Below, piece by piece: positions 35,563 to 43,005 of a stretch of 43,005 bases of DNA (positions are counted from its first letter, which is position 1; each line of letters starts with the position of its first letter). The notes under the pieces are model-generated. The model was not told where the DNA came from and ran no database searches. It saw only the letters and a program-made list of their open reading frames with translations. Made by a program: the position numbers and the translations under genes. The DNA comes from Acetobacteraceae bacterium (lineage in GTDB: Bacteria; Pseudomonadota; Alphaproteobacteria; Acetobacterales; Acetobacteraceae), in contig CANBNK010000030.1 of NCBI GenBank assembly GCA_947371015.1, forward strand, positions 1 through 43,005, read 5' to 3'.

Positions 35563-36345
35563 ATGCCGAACGAGACGAAGACCGATCGCATCACCATCCA
35601 CGGCATTGAGCTGGAGGTGCGGCGCCGCGGGGCCGGCAGCCCGGTGCTGTGGCTGCACGGCTTCCAGCCCGCGCGCCCGGATGCCCGCTGGCTGGACCTG
35701 CTGGGCCGGCGGATGGAGGTGATCGCGCCCTCCCACCCCGGCTTCGGCGGCAGCGCGAGGCCGAAGGATTTTGAGAGTGTCTACGACCTGCTGCACCTCT
35801 ATGTCGCGCTGCTGGAGACGCTGTCGGGCCAGGTCTCGCTGATCGGCTCCTCCTTCGGTGGCTGGCTGGCGGCCGAACTGGCGCTGCGCGCGCCCGGGCG
35901 CGTGGACAAGCTGGTGCTGGTGGACAGCCTCGGCATCAAAGTCAGCGACCGCGAGACGCCCGATATCCTCGACGTCTTCAACACCCATCCGGCCAAGGTG
36001 CGGCAGGCGATGTGGCACGACCCCGACAGGAACGGCCCCGACTACGACGCGATGGAGGATGCCGAGCTGGTCAGCATCCATCGCAATTGGGAGAGCCTGT
36101 CGCTCTATGGCTGGCACCCCTTCATGCATCATCCGCGGCTGGCCTACTGGCTGCCGGCGATCAAGGCGAAGACGCTGGTGCTGTGGGGCGAGAACGACGG
36201 CATCGTGAAGCCCAGTTACGGCGAGGCGATGGCGAAGCTGATCCCCGGTGCGCAGTTCGCCGCCATCGCCGCTGCTGGCCACCACCCCGAGATCGAACAA
36301 CCCGACGCCTTCGCCGACCACGTCGTCGGCTTCCTCGCGCGCTGA
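35563..36345 (+). CDS. Alpha/beta hydrolase (MhpC/C-C hydrolase-like)
   Basis: A 260-residue serine hydrolase. It shows the oxyanion region VLWLHGFQ, the PSHPGFGGS loop, the nucleophile elbow IGSSFGGWLAAELAL (central Ser about residue 97), the LVLWGENDGIV strand with the acid, and AAAGHHPEIEQPD with the catalytic His. The style is that of the meta-cleavage-product and lactone hydrolases used in aromatic or heterocycle degradation. A GTG at 35548 is an alternative start five codons upstream. It is followed 15 bases later by the luciferase-like gene. Confidence 0.88.
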   Translation: MPNETKTDRITIHGIELEVRRRGAGSPVLWLHGFQPARPDARWLDLLGRRMEVIAPSHPGFGGSARPKDFESVYDLLHLYVALLETLSGQVSLIGSSFGGWLAAELALRAPGRVDKLVLVDSLGIKVSDRETPDILDVFNTHPAKVRQAMWHDPDRNGPDYDAMEDAELVSIHRNWESLSLYGWHPFMHHPRLAYWLPAIKAKTLVLWGENDGIVKPSYGEAMAKLIPGAQFAAIAAAGHHPEIEQPDAFADHVVGFLAR

Positions 36346-36360
36346 ACCCGGAGAGAGACG

Positions 36361-37581
36361 ATGCAAGCCTGGTGGCAGTGTGAAATTCCCTACCCCGATG
36401 TCGACAAGAAGATCACCGACGCGGCGGATTCGGTCCGGGCCAGCCTGCCCAACCGCTATTGCGACCCGGCCCGCGCGGCCGACTTGTTCCACGAGGTACT
36501 GGACGAGTTCGCGCTCTGCGACGAACTCGGCATGAACGTCATCTGCATCGAGCACCATGCCGGCATCAACTCGATGATCGGCTCCAACCCGATGATCACC
36601 GGCATCCTGGCGCGGCAGACGAAGAATGTGCGGGTGCTGAGCCTCGGCACCCTCGTCTCGCTGCGGCCGGACCCGGTGCGCGTAGCCGAGGAATACGCCA
36701 CCGCCGATACCATCCTGCGCGGCCGCTTCGAGATCGGCTTCGTCAAGTCCGGCGGCACCGAGATGGCCAGCGCCAACATGCAGCCGGTCAACAACGAGGA
36801 GCGGTACTGGGAGTCGATCGACCTGATCAAGAAGTCGCTGACCAGCCACGACGGCCCGTTCAGCTGGGAGGGCAAGCACTTCAGCCACCGGCACGTGAAC
36901 ATCTGGCCGGGGCCGTACCAGCGGCCGCATCCGCGTATGTGGGCCGCCACCGGCGACCCGCGCAGCGCCGCCGAGGTGGGCCGGCGCGGCATGACGCATG
37001 TGCTGGTGCTGCGCGGGCCGGAAGGCACCAAGGCGGCCTATGAGGCGCATCGCAAGGCGCGGCGCGAGGCCGGGCTGCCGAAGGTGACGACCGACAACTT
37101 CGCCTATGCCGCGCTGGTGTATGTGGGCGACAACGACGAGGAGGGCGTGGAGGTCGGCAGCAAGCTGCTGTGGTTCCTGAACACATCGCTGAAGGCGGCG
37201 CCGCAGTACAACAGGTTCCTGCCCGGCGCCGCGCCGCCGGTGGCGGCCCCTGGCCTCTACCGCACCAAGCCCAAGGCCGATACCGGACTGGGGCTGAAGG
37301 ACGCCGAGAAGGGCGTCACCACCGCCAGCCAGAACTCGCAGAAGCTGCTCAACATCACCGCACAGGAAGCGATGAAGCAGGGCATCCTTTTCGCCGGCGG
37401 GCCGGACAGCGTCTATCGGCAGATCATGGAGTTCTACGACAAGGTCGGCGGCTTCGGGCAGATCTGCCTGGTCGGCCGCAGCGGCCACATGACGCATGCC
37501 GAAAGCAGCAAGTCGATCCGGCTGTTCAGCAAGGAGGTGATGCCGCGCTTGCAAGCCATCAAGCCGGTGGAAGTGGGCTGA
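36361..37581 (+). CDS. LLM-class flavin-dependent monooxygenase
   Basis: A 406-residue bacterial-luciferase-like oxygenase that would use FMNH2 from a separate reductase. Evidence: the early ADLFHEVLDEFALCDELGMNVICIEHHAGI barrel segment, ILARQTKNVRVLSLGTLVSLRPDPVRVAEEYATADTILRGRFEIGFVKSG (the classical family core), and HPRMWAATGDPRSAAEVGRRG. No flavin reductase gene is in the operon, so a housekeeping reductase must serve it. Such enzymes cleave or oxygenate N-heterocycles, sulfonates, ketones and chelators; ring-opening is an attractive role here because no ring-cleaving dioxygenase is present. The ribosome site is GGAGAG; the spacing to the next gene is two bases. Confidence 0.92.
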   Translation: MQAWWQCEIPYPDVDKKITDAADSVRASLPNRYCDPARAADLFHEVLDEFALCDELGMNVICIEHHAGINSMIGSNPMITGILARQTKNVRVLSLGTLVSLRPDPVRVAEEYATADTILRGRFEIGFVKSGGTEMASANMQPVNNEERYWESIDLIKKSLTSHDGPFSWEGKHFSHRHVNIWPGPYQRPHPRMWAATGDPRSAAEVGRRGMTHVLVLRGPEGTKAAYEAHRKARREAGLPKVTTDNFAYAALVYVGDNDEEGVEVGSKLLWFLNTSLKAAPQYNRFLPGAAPPVAAPGLYRTKPKADTGLGLKDAEKGVTTASQNSQKLLNITAQEAMKQGILFAGGPDSVYRQIMEFYDKVGGFGQICLVGRSGHMTHAESSKSIRLFSKEVMPRLQAIKPVEVG

Positions 37582-37583
37582 GC

Positions 37584-38513
37584 ATGGACCCGGAACTGGC
37601 CGCCGCCGGCGCGTTGCTCCGCGAGCGTGGGCTGCTGGCGGCCAGCCCGATGACCGCCCCGATCGCTGAGGCACGCGCTTCCAGCGATCGGGTTTCCGCC
37701 TTTCTCGGCAAGGGCATCGCGCCCTTGCGGGATGAGCGCACGCTCACCCTGCCGGGAGGCCTGCGCGCCCGCCTGTACCGGCCCGATGGCGTGGTGGCGC
37801 CACCGCTGCTGGTCTATGCGCATGGCGGCAGCTTCGCGGTCGGCAGCCTCGATGGCTGGGACCATATGCTGCGCGAGCTGGTGCGCGCCTCGGGCGTCGC
37901 CGCGCTGCATATCGACTACCGGATGATGCCAGAGCATCGCTTCCCCGTCGCGCATGACGACATGCTGGCGGGGTTCCGCTGGGCTGCCGCGCATGCCGCG
38001 GCACTGGGCGTGGATGGCGCGCGGTTGGCGCTGGGTGGCGATTCCGCCGGCGCCAACCTGGCCCTTGGCGCGGCGCTGACGCTGCGGGATGCTGGCGAGG
38101 TGCAGCCGCGCGCGCTGCTGCTGCACTATGGTGCCTATAGCACCGACACCAGCAGCGCTTCCTGGCAGCGCTTCGGGCAGAATGCCGCCGGGCTTTCCAT
38201 TGCCTCCGCCGAATGGCTGTGGGCGAACTACCTGACCGCGCCGGAGCAGCGCGAGGATTGGCGCGCCGCGCCGCTGCTGGCGCCCATGGCCGGCCTGCCG
38301 CCCTGCCTGCTGACGATTGGCGAACTGGACCCGCTGCTGGACCAGAGCCTGGAGTTGGCCGCCAAGCTGAACGCTGCCGGCGTGCGCTGGCGGCTGCATC
38401 GCTACGCCGGACTTAACCACGGCTTCATTCGCTATGCCCGCCTGGTGGGCGCCGTACGCCGCTGCCTGACCGAGACCGCCACCGCCCTTGCCGAGGAACT
38501 GCACCATGGCTGA
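37584..38513 (+). CDS. Alpha/beta hydrolase, hormone-sensitive-lipase (family IV) esterase
   Basis: A 309-residue esterase. The HGG oxyanion motif (YAHGGSFAVGS, 80-82), the nucleophile GDSAG (Ser154), the acid in GELDPLLDQ and the His in GLNHGF are all present, as is the DYRMMPEHRFPVAHDD segment typical of family IV. It should hydrolyse short-chain esters or similar bonds. It begins two bases after the luciferase-like gene and overlaps the FAD hydroxylase by eight bases, so it is part of a tightly coupled set. Confidence 0.93.
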   Translation: MDPELAAAGALLRERGLLAASPMTAPIAEARASSDRVSAFLGKGIAPLRDERTLTLPGGLRARLYRPDGVVAPPLLVYAHGGSFAVGSLDGWDHMLRELVRASGVAALHIDYRMMPEHRFPVAHDDMLAGFRWAAAHAAALGVDGARLALGGDSAGANLALGAALTLRDAGEVQPRALLLHYGAYSTDTSSASWQRFGQNAAGLSIASAEWLWANYLTAPEQREDWRAAPLLAPMAGLPPCLLTIGELDPLLDQSLELAAKLNAAGVRWRLHRYAGLNHGFIRYARLVGAVRRCLTETATALAEELHHG

Positions 38514-40128
38514 CCAGCAGAACACCGCTGTCTTCATCGTGGGTGGTGGCCCGGTGGGCTTGGCCATGGCGTTGCTGCTGCATCGCTTCGGCGTGGATTG
38601 CGTGGTGGTGGAGAAAAGCCCGACCACGACCGACCATCCAAAGTCGCGCGGCTGCTGGATCCGCACGATGGAGATCTTCCGGCAATGGGGAATCGAACAG
38701 CGCATCCGCGACCGCGGCCTGCAGGATGGCTCCGACATGTTTGTGTTTGTTGAGAGCATCGCCGGGCGCGAGATCGGCCGCACCAGACCGGAGCCGAATG
38801 AGGGCCATACCCCGGCCTGGAAGTCGCTGGTGGCGCAGGATGCGGTGGAGGAGGAAATCTACGCCGAGCTCCAGGGCTCGCCGCATGCGCGGGTTTTGTT
38901 CAGCACGGAATTCCTCGGCTTTGAGGAAAGCGCCGATGGCGTTGCCGTGCGCACCCGGCCGACCGATGGCGGCGAAGAACGCTGGTGGAATGCCAAGTAC
39001 ATCATCGCCGCCGATGGCGCCGGCAGCGGCACCCGCCGCAACGCCGGCATCGAGATGCAGGGGCCATCCACCCTGGCGGTGATGAGCAACGAGTATTGGA
39101 AGGGCGACCTCTCGCGCTTTCCCGTGACCAAGGAAGCGGCGGGCTACCGCATCATGTCAAAGACGCCGGGCGTGCCGGTTTCCACTATCCTGAACACCAA
39201 TGGCCGCGACCGCTGGCTGACGGTGACGCAGATCGGCCAGGAAAAGGATGACCGCCCGCATCCCTGGACCGATGCCGAGGTGATCGAGATCATCCGCGCC
39301 CAGACCGGCGTGCCGGACCTGGAAGTGCAGTTGCTGAACCGCAGCACCTGGCGGGTTTCCCGACAGGTGGCAGAGTGCTTCCGCAAGGGGCGCGTGCTAC
39401 TGGTGGGCGATGCCGCACATCGGTTCCCGCCGACCGGCGGCTTCGGCCTGAACAGCGGCGTGCAGGACGCGCACAACCTGGCCTGGAAGCTGACCTACGT
39501 GCTGCGCGGCTGGGCCGACGACAAGCTGCTGGACACCTACGACGTGGAGCGGCGGCCGGTGGCGCACAGCAACGCGGATTTCTCGCTCGGCAACCGGCAT
39601 CGCTACGGCCACATGGAGGCGGCGGCGCGCAGCGGCCAGCCGGACCGCATCACCTTCTGGCTGGACGACATGGACAACCACCTGCACAGCGTCGGCCAGG
39701 CGCTGGACTTCCGCTACGAACAGGGCGCGGTAATCCCCGATGGCACGGTGCCGCGGCCGCTCGACAGCCGCGTGTACCGCCCGTCGGACCGGCATGGCGC
39801 GCGCTTCCCGCATTTCTGGCTGGACCATGCCCGCAAGCAATCCACGCTGGACTGGTTCGACCAGGAGTTCGTGCTGGTGGCCGGGCCGCTGGGCGGCGCC
39901 TGGGAAGCAGCGGCGCAACAGGCCAGCGCCGCCACCGGCCTGCCGGTGGGCTTCCGCACCATGCCGCGGGTGGATTTCTCGGACGGCTTCCGTATGGGCC
40001 AGCACGGTGCCGTGCTGGTGCGGCCAGACGGCCATGTGGCCTGGCGCATGCCCTGGCAGCCCGATGACCTCGGCGCCGCGGTGACCAATGCGCTGAATCA
40101 GGTCCGCCGCGGGGGGACCTTGGCATGA
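38506..40128 (+). CDS. FAD-dependent aromatic hydroxylase (PheA/TfdB/MhpA type)
   Basis: A 540-residue class A flavoprotein monooxygenase. The FAD dinucleotide motif is GGGPVGLAM (13-21), with VVVEKSPTTTDHPKSRGCWIRTMEIFRQWGI following; the DG-type segment IIAADGAGSGTRRNAGI lies near 166-182; the GD motif RVLLVGDAAHRFPPTGGFGLNSGVQDAHNLAWKL lies at about 296-329. The C-terminal thioredoxin-like domain (VLVRPDGHVAWRMPW) is typical of phenol and related hydroxylases. It would use NAD(P)H and O2 to hydroxylate a phenolic or heteroaromatic ring. It overlaps the preceding esterase gene by eight bases and the next hydrolase by four. Confidence 0.94.
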   Translation: MADQQNTAVFIVGGGPVGLAMALLLHRFGVDCVVVEKSPTTTDHPKSRGCWIRTMEIFRQWGIEQRIRDRGLQDGSDMFVFVESIAGREIGRTRPEPNEGHTPAWKSLVAQDAVEEEIYAELQGSPHARVLFSTEFLGFEESADGVAVRTRPTDGGEERWWNAKYIIAADGAGSGTRRNAGIEMQGPSTLAVMSNEYWKGDLSRFPVTKEAAGYRIMSKTPGVPVSTILNTNGRDRWLTVTQIGQEKDDRPHPWTDAEVIEIIRAQTGVPDLEVQLLNRSTWRVSRQVAECFRKGRVLLVGDAAHRFPPTGGFGLNSGVQDAHNLAWKLTYVLRGWADDKLLDTYDVERRPVAHSNADFSLGNRHRYGHMEAAARSGQPDRITFWLDDMDNHLHSVGQALDFRYEQGAVIPDGTVPRPLDSRVYRPSDRHGARFPHFWLDHARKQSTLDWFDQEFVLVAGPLGGAWEAAAQQASAATGLPVGFRTMPRVDFSDGFRMGQHGAVLVRPDGHVAWRMPWQPDDLGAAVTNALNQVRRGGTLA

Positions 40129-40910
40129 CCCAGCATGCGACCATCCCGGGCGGCATCGACCTCGCTTACGACATTACCGGCAGCGGCCCGCCCCTGGTGC
40201 TGATGCATGGCGGCGAGGCCGACCATACCCAATACACGGCCTTCATCCCGCATCTGGCGCCGCACTTTACCTGCATCGCCTATAGCCAGCGGGATTGCGG
40301 CGCCACGCGTAACCCGGATGCGGATTTCGGCATTGTCGAGCTCGCCGACGATGCCGCCGCGTTGCTTTCCGCCTTGGGGTTGCAGCGGGCACATGTGTTC
40401 GGCAGCTCGCTCGGCAGCGTCATCGCCCAGGCGCTGGCGGTGCGGCATCCGGGCTGCGTGGACCGGCTGGTGCTCTCGGCCGCCATCCGCATTGGCGAGA
40501 GCATCGGCAGCATCAACCCGGAAGCGGCGCAGGAGCTGGGCGTGCTGCGGGCCAACACGGCGGCGAATGCGCCGAAGATCGCCCGCTACTTCTACACCGA
40601 CGACCACTTGGCGGCGCATCCGCAACTGGCGCAGCGCTTTGCCGGCGGCAAGCGCGGGGCAGTCCAGCAGGCGCGACGCAATGCGCTGATCCCCAAGGCG
40701 CCGCGGCTGGCGCTCGGCGGGATCACGGCGCCGACCCTGGTGCTGACGCATGCGCTGGACCGGCTGGTGCCGCCCGCGCATAGCCTGTCCATCGCCACCG
40801 AAATCCCCGGCGCGCGAACGGTGGTGCTGGAGGGGCTGGGCCATGTCGGCACCATCCAGGCGCCGGGGCGGGTGGCCGGCGCCATCACCCCCTTCCTGCT
40901 GGGGTGCTGA
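40125..40910 (+). CDS. Alpha/beta hydrolase (enol-lactonase-like)
   Basis: A 261-residue serine hydrolase with LVLMHGGEADHTQY (oxyanion), YSQRDCGATRNPD (the Q-R/D-G loop), the nucleophile elbow HVFGSSLGSVIAQALA (Ser95) and VLEGLGHVG (His). The fold resembles 3-oxoadipate enol-lactonases and proline-iminopeptidase-like hydrolases. ATG overlaps the FAD hydroxylase stop (ATGA), and it is distinct from the two other hydrolases in the operon, suggesting a separate step. Confidence 0.9.
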   Translation: MTQHATIPGGIDLAYDITGSGPPLVLMHGGEADHTQYTAFIPHLAPHFTCIAYSQRDCGATRNPDADFGIVELADDAAALLSALGLQRAHVFGSSLGSVIAQALAVRHPGCVDRLVLSAAIRIGESIGSINPEAAQELGVLRANTAANAPKIARYFYTDDHLAAHPQLAQRFAGGKRGAVQQARRNALIPKAPRLALGGITAPTLVLTHALDRLVPPAHSLSIATEIPGARTVVLEGLGHVGTIQAPGRVAGAITPFLLGC

Positions 40911-40913
40911 GCC

Positions 40914-41873
40914 ATGCTGACGCGCCGCACGCTGCTGGCCAGCGCCCTCGCCACGCCGGCGCTGGCGCAATCAGAAGCCTGGCCAAACCGGCCGGTGCGC
41001 ATTGTCATCCCCTACGCGCCGGGCGGGCCGAATGAACCGCTGAACCGGATATTGGCGGAATGGCTTACCCGCCGGTTCAGCCAGCCCTTCGTCATTGAGA
41101 ACCGGCCCGGCGCCACGGGCACGGTGGGCGCAGCCGCGGTGGCGCGCAGTGCGCCGGATGGGTACACCCTGCTCTATTCCGCCAATACCGGCATGGTGGT
41201 GGCGCCGCTGGTGCTGAAGAATGCCGGCTACGACGTACTCCGCGACTTCACGCCGATTGCCGTGCTGCAAAGCTATGGCCTGTACCTGGTGGTCAACCCG
41301 GCGCTGCCGATCCATGACATGCCGAGCTTCATCGCCTACCTGAAGGCCAATCCGGGCAAGGCGAACTACACCTCCCCGGGGAGCGGCAGCGGCGGGCATC
41401 TGGCCAGCGTGATGCTGCTGCACCATGCCGGCGCCACGGCGCAGCATGTCTCCTTCGGCGGCACCGTGGCCGGGCTGCTGGCCATCGTGCGGGGCGACGC
41501 GCATTTCGCGCTCGACAGTGTGGGCAATGCGCAGCAGCTGGTGGATGAGGGCAAGCTACGCGGCATCGCGCTCACCGGGCGCGAACGCAACCCCCGTGTG
41601 CCGACGTTGCCAACTCTGGCGGAAGCCGGCTTCCCGGATTTCCAGACGGAGATCTGGATGGGACTCTACGGCCCGCCCGGCCTGCCGGCGCATATCCTGA
41701 CGCCGCTGAGCGAAGCGGTGGAAGCCTGCCTGGCCGACACCGACGTGCGGGCGCGGCTGACCGCACTCACCTTCACGCCCGGCGGTGGTGGGCCGGCGGC
41801 CTTGGTGGCACGGGTCAGGGCAGAAACACCGCGCTGGGCGGAAGCGGCGCGGATCGCGGACATTCGCGAGTAG
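40914..41873 (+). CDS. Bug/TctC-family periplasmic receptor, last gene of the catabolic operon
   Basis: A 319-residue receptor. It has a signal (LTRRTLLASALATPALAQ), then VRIVIPYAPGGPNEPLNRILAEWLTRRF, FVIENRPGATGTVGAAAVARSAPDGYTLL, and HVSFGGTVAGLLAIVRGDAHFALDSV. The NEPLNRI segment replaces the usual TD-x-xAR of the first ligand loop, so its ligand may differ from that of the receptor at 34397. It begins three bases after the hydrolase gene and closes the operon. Downstream I see no clear terminator. Confidence 0.93.
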   Translation: MLTRRTLLASALATPALAQSEAWPNRPVRIVIPYAPGGPNEPLNRILAEWLTRRFSQPFVIENRPGATGTVGAAAVARSAPDGYTLLYSANTGMVVAPLVLKNAGYDVLRDFTPIAVLQSYGLYLVVNPALPIHDMPSFIAYLKANPGKANYTSPGSGSGGHLASVMLLHHAGATAQHVSFGGTVAGLLAIVRGDAHFALDSVGNAQQLVDEGKLRGIALTGRERNPRVPTLPTLAEAGFPDFQTEIWMGLYGPPGLPAHILTPLSEAVEACLADTDVRARLTALTFTPGGGGPAALVARVRAETPRWAEAARIADIRE

Positions 41874-42162
41874 CGCCAATGCCCCCGCGGGACTCGAGGT
41901 CAGGCATCACAGCGCCGCTCCAGCGCCCGCAGCCGCGTCGATTTGCGGTCGGCCGGCGGTCGGCACCGCCATGATCAACCTGGCTCCATCATAGCAATAT
42001 CCTGATCACAGTCTCCGCTTCGCTGTGCCGCAAGCCAGAGCGAATGGCCGTCCCACGCCCTTAGCGCCACGGATCAAGCAATGCGTACCCCGGCCCGCTC
42101 TACGCCGCCAACCAGCAGGACAGCCAGGACGCCGTATGACCCGCCCCCCTTTGGTTCCGCGT

Positions 42163-42450
42163 TCATTGTAAGAGCCTAGTGGAGTTGTAGCCGATATCCT
42201 GCACTGGTTGGAGCGGCCAGTTCAGGTTGTCGTCGAGCCACCAGCGCTCGATGACGACGCGAACCTCGGCCCGGTTGGCGAAGACATCATCGTTCGGGCA
42301 CTCGTCCCGCCACTTGCCGTTGAAAGATTCCACGAACCCGGCCTGCTGCGGCTTGCCTGGTGCGATGTCGGGCCAAGCCACGCCAGAGCGGTTGCCCCAT
42401 TCCAGCACGGCACAGCTGGTCAGCTCTGTGCCGTTGCCGCTGACGATCAC
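42163..42450 (-). pseudogene. IS3-family transposase, C-terminal remnant
   Basis: About 95 residues of an integrase-core transposase: VSGNGTELTSCAVLEW, IAPGKPQQAGFVESFNGKWRDECPND, VVIERWWLDDN. It corresponds to the last third of an IS3-group OrfB. The second catalytic Asp (normally SDNGTE) is Gly here, while the Glu in FVESFNG is kept. The first part of the gene, OrfA and both insertion-sequence ends are missing, and the end of the frame departs from the family, so it is a dead fragment. It marks an old insertion next to the repeat-protein gene. Confidence 0.8.
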
Positions 42451-42568
42451 GGCGGACCGGCCACGGCGGGCAATCCGCTTGGACCCTCTCTCAAATCGAG
42501 GGATCGGGCAGGGGGCAGGTCACGGCGCAGCCCAAGCCAATACGACACTCCCTCCGGGCCGCAACCAC

Positions 42569-43005
42569 TCAGGCGAATAGGGCGTTGATCTGGCTGTTAT
42601 TCATCGCGCCCAGTTGGGTGGTGGTGAAGCCTGCCACCTGTGTCGTGCTCAACGCCGCGATATCTGTCGTCTCAAGCCCGGTGATCTGGGTCGTCGTCAG
42701 GGAGGCGATCTGGGTGGTCGAGAATGCGGCCACTTGCGTTGTCGTCAACGCCCCGACCGAGGTGGTTGACAAGGCACTGACCTGGCTGGTGTTCAGAGCG
42801 GCGATCTGACTGCTGCTGAGCCCAACGACTTGCGTCGAGGTCAGCGCGGCGATGTCGGTCGTGGTCAGGCCGAGCACCTGGCTGGTGCTGAGCACGCCGA
42901 GCTGGGTGGTGGTCAGCGCACCGAGTTCGGTCGTGGTCAGCGCCGCCAGCTGGGTGGTGGTCAGTGCGCCGAGCTGAGTGCTGGCCAGGCCGCGCACCTG
43001 GGTGG
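42569..43005 (-). CDS. Octapeptide-repeat protein, C-terminal part (gene continues past the window)
   Basis: About 145 residues are visible, ending NALFA at TGA 42569-42571; the frame is open to the right edge, so the true start lies outside and the GTG at 42997 is just an in-repeat Val codon. The sequence is at least 17 units of exactly eight residues with consensus T-[TQ]-Q-[LIV]-x-[AG]-L-[TS], for example TQLGALTT, TQLAALTT, TDIAALST. Every unit has the same length with no interruptions. Position 5 is Leu/Ile/Val and position 8 starts a Thr/Ser cluster, so a regular solenoid or short capped helices (T-x-x-Q/D/E) are possible. I know similar repeats from large, poorly characterised surface proteins of alphaproteobacteria; the function is unknown. 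Confidence 0.8.
   Translation of the reverse strand, partial: TQVRGLASTQLGALTTTQLAALTTTELGALTTTQLGVLSTSQVLGLTTTDIAALTSTQVVGLSSSQIAALNTSQVSALSTTSVGALTTTQVAAFSTTQIASLTTTQITGLETTDIAALSTTQVAGFTTTQLGAMNNSQINALFA

Noticed and set aside
35542-37674. A 700-codon minus-strand open frame opposite the hydrolase and luciferase-like genes
   Set aside because: Antisense shadow of well-supported genes with intact motifs; no family resemblance of its own.
42569-43005. Regular 24-bp periodicity, considered as a CRISPR array or DNA satellite
   Set aside because: The units vary in sequence without spacers, stay in one open frame and keep the residue pattern, so they are coding repeats.

Overview
High-GC (roughly 70% by eye) chromosomal DNA from an alphaproteobacterium, most likely Acetobacteraceae (Roseomonas-like). 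The pointers are an F1 ATP synthase operon in the order atpH-atpA-atpG-atpD-atpC without F0 genes beside it, Bug/TctC solute receptors scattered at five loci, an lnt-like tail followed by an XRE regulator, and the TauE / TIGR02186 / UspA-like gene trio. The taxon is an inference from gene content and composition. I saw no rRNA, tRNA or CRISPR.

Layout. 1-810: tail of an lnt-like gene, an 18-bp perfect palindrome, then an XRE regulator with a good terminator. 967-4170 (minus): phosphotransfer (HPt) protein, sigma-54 response regulator and a Liv-type binding protein in one transcription unit. 4434-4805: small secreted protein. 4871-8766 (minus): Mla-type lipid transporter (STAS-permease, ATPase, MCE protein, lipoprotein), with three stacked palindromes between permease and ATPase. 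8819-12177 (minus): TrmH-type methyltransferase, Ldh-family oxidoreductase, CutA-like protein, Bug receptor. 12260-15341: DUF2252 protein, GH10 xylanase, di-iron ferritin-like protein. 15812-20884 (minus): F1 ATP synthase. 21139-23741 (plus): MFS transporter and secreted caspase-like protein. 23783-25941: OmpR-type regulator and ribA. 25986-30277 (minus): TauE exporter, TIGR02186 protein, UspA-like protein, TauD dioxygenase, Bug receptor. 30462-33112: hemW, MAPEG protein, hypoxanthine/uracil-type DNA glycosylase, rhodanese. 33145-41873: a truncated Bug gene, a TetR regulator, and a divergent tightly packed catabolic operon (Bug, 29-codon ORF, hydrolase, luciferase-like monooxygenase, esterase, FAD aromatic hydroxylase, hydrolase, Bug). 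42163-43005: dead IS3 transposase fragment and the C-terminal part of a protein made of perfect-length 8-residue repeats.

The housekeeping parts (ATP synthase, lipid transport, ribA, hemW) are ordinary. The best candidates for something undescribed are the TetR-controlled operon at 34397-41873, which pairs two different flavin monooxygenases with three different alpha/beta hydrolases and is bracketed by two Bug receptors; the octapeptide-repeat protein at the right edge; the HPt/NtrC-type pair linked to a periplasmic binding protein; and a set of covarying palindromic elements inside the lipid-transport operon.
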